From Acidobacteria bacterium AB60 (GTDB lineage Bacteria; Acidobacteriota; Terriglobia; Terriglobales; Acidobacteriaceae): a stretch of 64,000 nt of DNA. This document shows positions 1-6,220 of this stretch, one piece after another (within the stretch, counting starts at the first letter, position 1; every line of letters begins with the position of its first letter). The position numbers were made by a program, and so were the translations under genes. The notes under the pieces are model-generated. The model did not search any database. It saw only the letters and a list, made by a program, of their open reading frames with translations, and was not told where the DNA came from. The stretch lies in contig VANK01000001.1 in the NCBI GenBank assembly GCA_008682415.1, positions 620,001 through 684,000 on the forward strand, in the 5' to 3' direction.

Positions 1-2
1 CG

Positions 3-770
3 AGCGACACGCTTCTCGCCGCCGAGCTGGCCGATGCCTCAAACCAGCCTGAGTCAGCGGAGGCGGCGTATCGTCGCGTGCTGGCTAAGGACCCCAGGAA
101 TGCAGAGGCCACAGCCGGTCTCGGCCATCTGCTGATCGCAGAAAAGAAATACCCCGATGCCGAGTCGTTCCTTCGCGAGGCTCTGCGGCAAGCGCCCGAA
201 GACCCGACGCTAACCGCTCAGCTTGCGACCGTGCTGGCTGCAGAGGACAAAGGAGAAGCCTTGCCCCTGCTTCAGAAGCTGCATGCAAGCCGCCCCGACG
301 ACGAGAACGTAACCCGAATGCTTGCCGAGGTTCTCGCGGAAGCCGGAGAGGCCGCGGAGGCGGACCAGCTCGATTCCGCTCTCCTCGCAGCCCACCCTCG
401 AGATGCCGGCCTACTCATCGCCCATGGACAAAACCTGGTTCGCCAACTACGCTATGCCGACGCCTTTCAGGCATTCGAGCAAGCAAGCGGGATTGCTCCC
501 GGAGACGGGGATGCCTGGAGCGGCCTGGCCTTCACGGCGTCTAAAACCAAGCAGCCTTCCGTGGCTCTTCATGCTCTTTCTATGCGGTCAAAGTTTCTTC
601 CGGAAAATGCATCTACATACTTTCTATGGGCCACATCTTACGATACGTTGCACGACCGGGTAGCGGCCATCAGTTACTATCACCACTTTCTGGAGGCGGC
701 GGCCGGCAAGTTCCCGGATCAAGAGTGGCAAGCCCGACAACGTCTTTTAGTACTTGAAAAGAAGCAATAA
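3..770 (+). CDS. TPR-repeat protein, C-terminal part (5' end outside window)
   Basis: The reading frame is open from the first complete codon at position 3 to a TAA at 768-770, giving 255 visible residues, so the gene begins upstream of the window. The sequence is a run of helical pairs of about 34 residues with the small and aromatic residue spacing of tetratricopeptide repeats (Gly/Ala at positions 8 and 20, Pro near the end of each unit). At least six units can be picked out, ending in an AWSGLAF... unit and a YFLWATSYDTLH unit. TPRs are protein-protein interaction scaffolds. In this kind of genome they are often in secreted or envelope proteins, but the localisation cannot be judged without the N terminus. 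No enzymatic domain is visible. Confidence 0.85.
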   Translation, partial: SDTLLAAELADASNQPESAEAAYRRVLAKDPRNAEATAGLGHLLIAEKKYPDAESFLREALRQAPEDPTLTAQLATVLAAEDKGEALPLLQKLHASRPDDENVTRMLAEVLAEAGEAAEADQLDSALLAAHPRDAGLLIAHGQNLVRQLRYADAFQAFEQASGIAPGDGDAWSGLAFTASKTKQPSVALHALSMRSKFLPENASTYFLWATSYDTLHDRVAAISYYHHFLEAAAGKFPDQEWQARQRLLVLEKKQ

Positions 771-857
771 AGCGGGCGATGATCTAAATCACATTCGTCA
801 TACCCACAGCCGTGACATACAAGAGCTGAGAGAAAAGACAATTTCGTTACATTTCTC

Positions 858-886
858 TTGCATCTTCTCTTGAAAGCTCCTATATT
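858..886 (+). promoter_or_regulatory. Sigma70-type promoter for the 1035 gene
   Basis: TTGCAT (858-863), a 17-base spacer and TATATT (881-886) match the -35/-10 consensus well. Predicted start is near 893, which would give a 5' leader of about 140 bases before the ATG at 1035. This is a by-eye match only. Confidence 0.5.
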
Positions 887-1034
887 CTCGGCCCAAGAGT
901 GCACCTCGTTTCCGGCACCCGATTGACTGCCCGTTCCAGACCGTTTAGGTCCAGAATGAAGCACTATTGCATCGAGGGCGTGTTCAGGGAAGGGCTGGAA
1001 ACTTACGCGAGTCCCGCATGTGCGGAGGGTTCTT

Positions 1035-1484
1035 ATGCGTATAGTCCCGGCGATAGTTCTATTCAGCGCACTCTCGATCCCGGCGTTTGCCTCTTCTCTT
1101 GACGATAAGCTCCCCGATCAGCAAACTCTAGACGCCCTAGAGCAGCGCGCCAGTGTCGCGCAGCCCAAGGAGCAATGCTTCCTCTACGCGCAGCTGGTGC
1201 ACCAGATGATCGAGTTATCGGCGCGCCAGGTGGCCGCCGGTGACGTGGAAAAGGCCACGGGTTTGCTGAAACGCGCGCAGGAGTTCACTCACCGCATTCA
1301 CATGGCTCTCGCCGGGAACGACAAGCGGCTGAAGGACGCGCAGATCCTCCTCCGCCACACCTCGTTCCGCCTCGCCGAGATGCTGCACGCGGGCAGCTTC
1401 GACGATCGGCCGCTTGTGGAGCAGACACTCGCGCAGCTCAATCGCGCGCAGGACGAGGCGATGCTCCAGGTATTCCGCAAGTAA
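1035..1484 (+). CDS. Small secreted hypothetical protein
   Basis: 149 residues. The ATG at 1035 is chosen over an in-frame GTG at 1020 because GGAGGG (1024-1029) lies five bases ahead of it and because it gives a clean signal peptide: MRIV, a hydrophobic stretch, then cleavage after AFA (residue 19). The mature part is wholly helical in appearance, with heptad-like Leu/Ala spacing and one Cys near residue 48, so it is probably a small exported helical bundle. I do not recognise the family and assign no function. It has its own promoter and a strong terminator at 1500-1535, so it is probably monocistronic. Confidence 0.75.
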   Translation: MRIVPAIVLFSALSIPAFASSLDDKLPDQQTLDALEQRASVAQPKEQCFLYAQLVHQMIELSARQVAAGDVEKATGLLKRAQEFTHRIHMALAGNDKRLKDAQILLRHTSFRLAEMLHAGSFDDRPLVEQTLAQLNRAQDEAMLQVFRK

Positions 1485-1499
1485 TCTCCGGGAAAAGCA

Positions 1500-1535
1500 A
1501 AGCAGGCGCGAGCGGCTGAAGCCTCGCGCCTGCTT
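1500..1535. terminator. Bidirectional hairpin terminator
   Basis: A 13-bp perfect stem (AAGCAGGCGCGAG at 1500-1512, its complement at 1523-1535) with a 10-base loop sits between two convergent genes. On the minus strand it is followed by TTTGCTTTTC, so it can stop transcription both ways. Confidence 0.8.
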
Positions 1536-1552
1536 TCATTTGGAGGGGACAT

Positions 1553-1999
1553 TCAGGCAATAGCAGGGCGCACCGCCCTCACTGGCGCCTTGGCGGTGCC
1601 GATCGCAGCAGCCAGGCAGAGCGCGATCACGATCTCAACGATGACCGGCCCGGAGAAGAAGTACCGGTTCGAATTCACGCTCAAAACCAGATATCCCACC
1701 AGGAATGTGGCCGTGATTGGCCGCAGACGCGCCGCCTCCGTCTTTGCCAGCGCCCCCAGCTGCCACATCACGATCGCCTCCATCATCATTGCGATGGTCA
1801 TGGCCAACCCCATTCCCCGGAAGAAATCCCAATAGCTCCGCAGGTGCCCCATGGCCATGAACTGATTTGCCTTCATCGCCGTCACCGCCACTGTCGCCGG
1901 TCCCGGTTGAATCGATCCAAATACCCCGCCAATGGTGTGCAGCACCGCGTGCACCACCGTCAGCACCGAAGCAATCCGCAAAAACAACGCTGATTTCAT
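1553..1999 (-). CDS. Four-helix integral membrane protein of ArsR-SRPBCC operon
   Basis: 148 residues starting at the ATG at 1999, which has a GAGGAGG ribosome site just upstream. The open frame runs further upstream but without such a site. Four hydrophobic helices can be seen, near residues 5-25, 45-65, 80-95 and 105-130. The N-terminal LRIAS...VLHTIGG pattern recalls the small membrane proteins annotated as the LIC_13387 family, but I am not certain of that match. It lies 35 bases after the SRPBCC gene on the same strand and is probably the third cistron of that operon. Function unknown. Confidence 0.75.
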   Translation of the reverse strand: MKSALFLRIASVLTVVHAVLHTIGGVFGSIQPGPATVAVTAMKANQFMAMGHLRSYWDFFRGMGLAMTIAMMMEAIVMWQLGALAKTEAARLRPITATFLVGYLVLSVNSNRYFFSGPVIVEIVIALCLAAAIGTAKAPVRAVRPAIA

Positions 2000-2034
2000 C
2001 ACGACCTCCTCGCCTTCTTCTCTTCCATGCTTCC

Positions 2035-2541
2035 TTACGCGATTCCCTCGTCCACCTTTTTCGCAAACATCCCCAGAATCGTGACCCAAGCTCCCGGTCC
2101 ATCGAACAGGGCGCGCAGCTGCTCCGCTCCTTCGCCATGCCGCTCCAGCTTGCTGTGGGTGAGCTCCACCAGCGTCGTTCCGGCGGGCTCGGCGGTGAAC
2201 CGGATCTCCAGTTCGCTGGCCTTCGCCATGTCCATATCGGCGACCCAGTCCGGCGAATCATGTCCCGGTCCCACATGCCACGACAGTCTCACTGCATGCG
2301 GCGGATTCCAACCCAAAACAGTGCCCCAGTCGCACAACTCGCCCTGCGCGTTGCGCTCGTACCACCTGCCCCCCACGCGCGGCTCAATAAAGATGGCCTC
2401 AAACGGAGTAGTGCCGATGTGGTGGGTCGCTGGCCACCACGTCTCCATCTGTTCCACAAACACGCTCCACGCCCGTTCGATGGGCGCCTTTACGCGCACG
2501 CTCTTAAAGACGCTTAGTGCGAGTTCTGCTTGGTTGGCCAT
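2035..2541 (-). CDS. SRPBCC (AHSA1-type) domain protein
   Basis: 168 residues. The START/Bet v1-like fold shows as VFKSVRVKAPIERAW near the N terminus, a GGRWYERNAQGELC turn, the VLGWNPPHAVRLSW strand and a C-terminal helix with W-V-T-I-L-G-M-F. AHSA1-like SRPBCC proteins bind hydrophobic ligands in a deep cavity, but their physiological ligands are mostly unknown. The start overlaps the 3' end of the ArsR gene by 38 bases, so the two are translationally coupled. ArsR plus SRPBCC pairs are common in soil bacteria, where the regulator is presumed to control the pair. Confidence 0.9.
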   Translation of the reverse strand: MANQAELALSVFKSVRVKAPIERAWSVFVEQMETWWPATHHIGTTPFEAIFIEPRVGGRWYERNAQGELCDWGTVLGWNPPHAVRLSWHVGPGHDSPDWVADMDMAKASELEIRFTAEPAGTTLVELTHSKLERHGEGAEQLRALFDGPGAWVTILGMFAKKVDEGIA

Positions 2542-2860
2542 GCTTCTCTCCTGTCGTGGGTTTCTCCGCTGCGTCTTTGAAAGCGGTCAGCGCCTTCGTC
2601 CACATCTGATCGAAGTGGGCCCGCAGCCGCGCCACTCCTTCCGGGTCAAGCTGATAAAGCCGCCGTGTGCCTTCCTTCATGTCCGTCACCAATCCCGCAT
2701 CCTTCAGCACCCTCAGGTGCTGCGACACCGCGGGGCGGCTCACCGGCAATTGCCGTGCCAACTCGTTGACCGCGATCGGCCCACTCGCGAGCTTCTGAAA
2801 GATCGCCATACGGGTGGCGTCGCCGAGTGCATCAAGCCCGGCTTGTAGGTAAGCGTCCAC
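2504..2860 (-). CDS. ArsR/SmtB-family winged-helix regulator
   Basis: 118 residues from a GTG at 2860. The winged-helix core is clear: LGDATRMAIFQKL (helix 1), VNELARQL, the recognition helix SRPAVSQHLRVL (residues 41-52), and a wing ending in RRLYQL. It lacks the ELCVCDL metal-binding motif of SmtB/ArsR, so it belongs to the non-metal branch usually paired with SRPBCC proteins. A promoter candidate reaches almost to the GTG (see 2861-2895), so the transcript may be nearly leaderless. It is the first gene of a three-gene minus-strand operon (ArsR, SRPBCC, membrane protein). Confidence 0.9.
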   Translation of the reverse strand: MDAYLQAGLDALGDATRMAIFQKLASGPIAVNELARQLPVSRPAVSQHLRVLKDAGLVTDMKEGTRRLYQLDPEGVARLRAHFDQMWTKALTAFKDAAEKPTTGEKHGQPSRTRTKRL

Positions 2861-2895
2861 TAACCGTAAGTTATCACGAACCGAAGAACAGTCAA
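2861..2895 (-). promoter_or_regulatory. Promoter and candidate operator of the ArsR operon
   Basis: Read on the minus strand, TTGACT (2890-2895), a 16-base spacer and TAACTT (2868-2873) form a sigma70-like promoter. The -10 is embedded in a short inverted repeat, TAAC-ttacg-GTTA (2861-2873), directly against the GTG start. Binding there would block RNA polymerase, which fits autorepression. This is inferred from sequence only. Confidence 0.45.
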
Positions 2896-2980
2896 GCTTT
2901 TTTTGCGGCTGTGGTGTCTGCTCGTTTCAGGGTCGCTGGGCCGTTTACGAAGCGGTGTTCGAATCCGGCGCGGGTGTAGC

Positions 2981-4813
2981 ATGGGTGCCATGCTCCCTGG
3001 TACGGGTACTTCCCGGCGAGTTCTCTCGCGTCGGCTCCTCTTCTTCGCGGCTCTTGGTTGCCTCATTCAGGCACCTCTCGCTCTCGGGCAGGCGGGCACA
3101 CTGGCGGGGGACTATACCGCAAAATTGAATGAACTCCGCCTGCAACTGCACCTGAAGGTTGAGGGAAGCGGTAAGCTGAGCGGAACGCTCGACAGTCTTG
3201 ACCAGGGTGCGATGGGGCTGGAATGTGCAGACTTCGTCCATCTCGGCGAGGGCCTGATGTTCGCCGTTCCTTCAGTGCACGGAACGTGGAAGGGCACCGT
3301 ATCACCCGATGGCAAGACCCTGACCGGCACCTGGAACCAAGGTGCGCCCATGCCTCTCACGTTCACGCGCGATACCTTCGTTCCCGCCTCGAAGCCCTCG
3401 GCGGTTGACGGCCTCTGGCTGGGCAAACTGGGAACTGGCAATGCCACGCTGCGCGTGCAGTTGCACGTCCGCAGCAATCAGGCTGGCGAGGAGTTCTGCA
3501 CTGGCGACAGTCTCGATCAGCACGCCATGGCCATGGAATGCGCCAACGTCAAATTTGCCGGAGACAAGTTTTCCTTCGACATCCCAGTTGTGCACGGCCA
3601 TTGGGAAGGAACACTGGGGGCCGATGGCAATTCCCTGACTGGCACGTGGAACCAGGGAACGGCGATGGCCCTGAACTTCACGCGGGAGACATCGGCATTG
3701 TCCCCCGATCCGCCGCCTGCCGCTGTCTTCGACGCCGCCCTCAAGCCGGCGGGACCTGGCAACATCGCGGAGATCATCCGGACCGATCTCGCCGACGCGC
3801 TCGCCACCGGAGAGCTGGCACCCGCGACCGGGTCGGGTCTTGCCATTGGCGTTGTCGTCAACGGCCAGCGGCGCGTCTTCAGCATAGGAGCGGCGAAAGA
3901 CGACTCCATCTTCGAGATCGGCTCCATCACGAAAACCTTCACCGCAATCATCCTTGCGCAGATGGTCGAACAGGGGAAGGTGCGGCTCGATCAACCCGTG
4001 CGCGAGCTTCTGCCGGTCGGCACGGTCGCCAAGCCTCAAGGGGCGGAGATCACGCTGGTGGATCTCGCAACCCAGCACTCCGGGCTGCCACGCATGCCCG
4101 ACAACTTCAAACCAGCCGATGGCGGGAATCCCTATGTGGACTATCACGCCGCCCAGATGTATGCGTTCCTTGCTGAGAAAGGCGTGGGCAAGCCTGAAAC
4201 CCCGGGCTATCTGTACAGCAATTTCGGCTTTGGACTGCTCGGAGAAGCGCTTGCCGTACGAGCTGGAGTTCCTTACGAGAAGCTTCTCCGGGATGAGATC
4301 CTCGATCCACTCGGCATGCACGACACGGCCATCACTCTCTCCGGCAGCCAGCAGGCGCGGTTTCTTCCGGGACACACGGGCACTCACGGGCCCGCGCACG
4401 CCTGGGATCTCGATGCCTTCGCGGGCGCGGGAGGCATTCGCTCCACCGCGGGCGACATGCTCACCTACGTGGAAGCGAATCTTCGTCCTGAAGCACTGAA
4501 GCCAGCGGGGAAAACGGGCGACGCAGCCACCCTACCGAAGGCTCTCGCTGACAGTCATGAGCTGCGTGCGGACGCCTTTGGAGGCCAGCGCATAGCATTG
4601 GCCTGGCACTATGATCCTGCCACCGGCAACTATTGGCACAATGGGGCGACTGGCGGGTACAGCTCCTATGCCTTCTTCAATCCCAAGGAGAACTACGGCG
4701 GCGTGGTCCTGCTCAATACCACGGTCGGCAAAGAAGGGAGCTTCGCCGACCGCGTGGGGCAGCACCTCGCGCAGCGTCTTGCCGGAACACCTGCCATCTC
4801 GCTGGCCAAGTAA
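2981..4813 (+). CDS. Secreted serine hydrolase (class C beta-lactamase family) with tandem N-terminal repeats
   Basis: 610 residues from the ATG at 2981. No strong ribosome site is visible and the ATG at 2990 is an alternative. An Arg-rich N terminus followed by LLFFAALGCLIQAPLALG is a signal peptide. Two copies of a roughly 95-residue module follow, each carrying a DSLDQ.AM..EC segment and LTGTWNQG. The C-terminal half is the beta-lactamase/penicillin-binding fold: SITK with catalytic Ser315 and Lys318, the YSN motif at 412-414 and HNG at 553. This family includes esterases, peptidases and true beta-lactamases, and the substrate cannot be read from sequence. It is probably periplasmic. Confidence 0.9.
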   Translation: MGAMLPGTGTSRRVLSRRLLFFAALGCLIQAPLALGQAGTLAGDYTAKLNELRLQLHLKVEGSGKLSGTLDSLDQGAMGLECADFVHLGEGLMFAVPSVHGTWKGTVSPDGKTLTGTWNQGAPMPLTFTRDTFVPASKPSAVDGLWLGKLGTGNATLRVQLHVRSNQAGEEFCTGDSLDQHAMAMECANVKFAGDKFSFDIPVVHGHWEGTLGADGNSLTGTWNQGTAMALNFTRETSALSPDPPPAAVFDAALKPAGPGNIAEIIRTDLADALATGELAPATGSGLAIGVVVNGQRRVFSIGAAKDDSIFEIGSITKTFTAIILAQMVEQGKVRLDQPVRELLPVGTVAKPQGAEITLVDLATQHSGLPRMPDNFKPADGGNPYVDYHAAQMYAFLAEKGVGKPETPGYLYSNFGFGLLGEALAVRAGVPYEKLLRDEILDPLGMHDTAITLSGSQQARFLPGHTGTHGPAHAWDLDAFAGAGGIRSTAGDMLTYVEANLRPEALKPAGKTGDAATLPKALADSHELRADAFGGQRIALAWHYDPATGNYWHNGATGGYSSYAFFNPKENYGGVVLLNTTVGKEGSFADRVGQHLAQRLAGTPAISLAK

Positions 4814-4850
4814 TCGCGAACGCCGCAATCTCCGGTTCCAGGCAAAGCAA

Positions 4851-4875
4851 AAGCGCTCCCGATGCGGGAGCGCTT
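4851..4875. terminator. Bidirectional hairpin terminator
   Basis: AAGCGCTCCC, five-base loop, GGGAGCGCTT between convergent genes. Leaving the hairpin on the minus strand gives TTTTGCTTT, so it best serves the tonB-like gene. Confidence 0.8.
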
Positions 4876-4892
4876 CGCAGGTTTGGCAGAGA

Positions 4893-5882
4893 TTAATACA
4901 GACGGAAGTTGACGGCAATCGTGATGATGACCGGAACCGGCGTCTTTCCATCTTTCAAAGCGGGCTTGAACTTGTATTTCCTTACTGCTTCGAGCGCCTT
5001 TTCATCCAGGCCCATGCCCAGCGGCCGAACCACCCGCGGGTTTTGCGGATTGCCCTGCGCATCCACGATCAGGGTGATCATCACCTCGCCCTGGTACTTG
5101 GCGCGGCGCGCTTCGTCAGAGAACTCAGCTTCAGGAGTCAGGAGCGCCACCGGGGCGGAGATCTGTCCGCCCACGCGGAAGACGCCACCGCCCGTATTGC
5201 CGCCGGTTCCCGGACCGTAGCCGTTGCCGGTGCCCGATCCAAGGCCGCCGCCCGACCCCGTGCCCATGCCCCCGCCAGTTCCCTGCCCATTGGAAGCCAG
5301 GGTCACGTTCGCGGAGTTGTGGACACCAATATTCAGCAGTGACGGATTATCAGGAAGCTTGATGTTGTCCTGGACCGCAATCGCCGGCTCCATTGCCAGC
5401 TTGGGCTTTTCCAGAATCGGGACCATGGGCGGAGTGACCGGCGCCTTATCAAGCTTCGGAAGCTTGCCCTTAATGGGGTCCACCATGTCGTGGGAGCCGC
5501 CGCCACCGCCGCCGCCGGCCGCCGCCGCCGACTTCGGAGCGTCCAGCTTGAAGGAGCCCACATCGATGGGCGTGGTGATCATGGGCGGATTAATGTGCTG
5601 GATGATGGCTCGCGCCCCCATGAAGAGGATCAGAGCCAGAATTCCGCCATTGACCACCGTGGCCGTGCCCACTGCCCACGGATTGGTCTTCACCGCCATC
5701 CGGTCGGGAACCGGAATGGGAGTGGATGTCAGTTCCAGGGGTGGCAGCTTGGGGGGAAAAAACGTGTCGCGGACGCTCTCGTAGAGCTCCGTCCAGATGG
5801 GCTTTTCTTCAAAAGCCTTCCCCAGGAATGAATCGAGTTCGTGGCCCTCGGTGCCAGGGGCCGGGGTATCTGGCTGTGTCAT
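4893..5882 (-). CDS. TonB-family energy-transducer protein
   Basis: 329 residues from the ATG at 5882. A cytoplasmic N-terminal segment of about 65 residues precedes one transmembrane helix (about 70-94). A long periplasmic linker follows, rich in Pro and then in Gly (poly-Gly near 120-130 and GTGG repeats near 195-225). The last 90 residues are a TonB C-terminal domain: EARRAKYQGEVMITLIVDAQG and ALEAVRKYKFKPA. TonB proteins couple the proton-motive force (through ExbB/ExbD) to outer-membrane transporters. No exbB, exbD or receptor gene is nearby. The extended cytoplasmic N terminus before the helix is longer than in classical TonB. It is divergent from ileS. Confidence 0.88.
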   Translation of the reverse strand: MTQPDTPAPGTEGHELDSFLGKAFEEKPIWTELYESVRDTFFPPKLPPLELTSTPIPVPDRMAVKTNPWAVGTATVVNGGILALILFMGARAIIQHINPPMITTPIDVGSFKLDAPKSAAAAGGGGGGGSHDMVDPIKGKLPKLDKAPVTPPMVPILEKPKLAMEPAIAVQDNIKLPDNPSLLNIGVHNSANVTLASNGQGTGGGMGTGSGGGLGSGTGNGYGPGTGGNTGGGVFRVGGQISAPVALLTPEAEFSDEARRAKYQGEVMITLIVDAQGNPQNPRVVRPLGMGLDEKALEAVRKYKFKPALKDGKTPVPVIITIAVNFRLY

Positions 5883-6220
5883 ATGCAAATTGCCATCTCT
5901 ACGAAAGGCGGGGCCTTCCGCTCTTACTGGGGACCGGTACGAGTTGTTCCTGTCCGATGTTCCATTATGCTCGAATGCGCCGGGATTTGTCCCGGCGTTT
6001 AGCAAAGAGGGCGATCCAGGATTCTGGCCGGTCTCGGAGACCGAAATTCGGGAAACCCCGGCTGCTATAAGCCCATCGCGTTCCAGAATCTCATAGTCCG
6101 AGGACTCGTTGAATCCCATACACAATAGACGCGACCTACAAAGGGTTTGTTACCCGAAAATTCGGTTCAGCGCACGATACACTACGGGATGAACGACTTT
6201 TCAGCCGTAATGGAGCACCA
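5883..6220. other. Divergent intergenic region, tonB-like / ileS
   Basis: 338 bases without a convincing gene. It must hold the promoters of both neighbours, but I see no strong -35/-10 pair. A short inverted repeat, CCGAA-aa-TTCGG, lies near 6156-6167. No T-box antiterminator (conserved T-box sequence plus terminator) was seen upstream of ileS. Confidence 0.4.

Noticed and set aside
3302..4399. Long open frame on the minus strand opposite the serine hydrolase
   Set aside because: It has no ribosome site and its composition mirrors the third-position GC of the real gene. The plus-strand frame has complete catalytic motifs.
6125..6220. T-box leader for ileS
   Set aside because: No T-box sequence or antiterminator could be found in the 338-base spacer.
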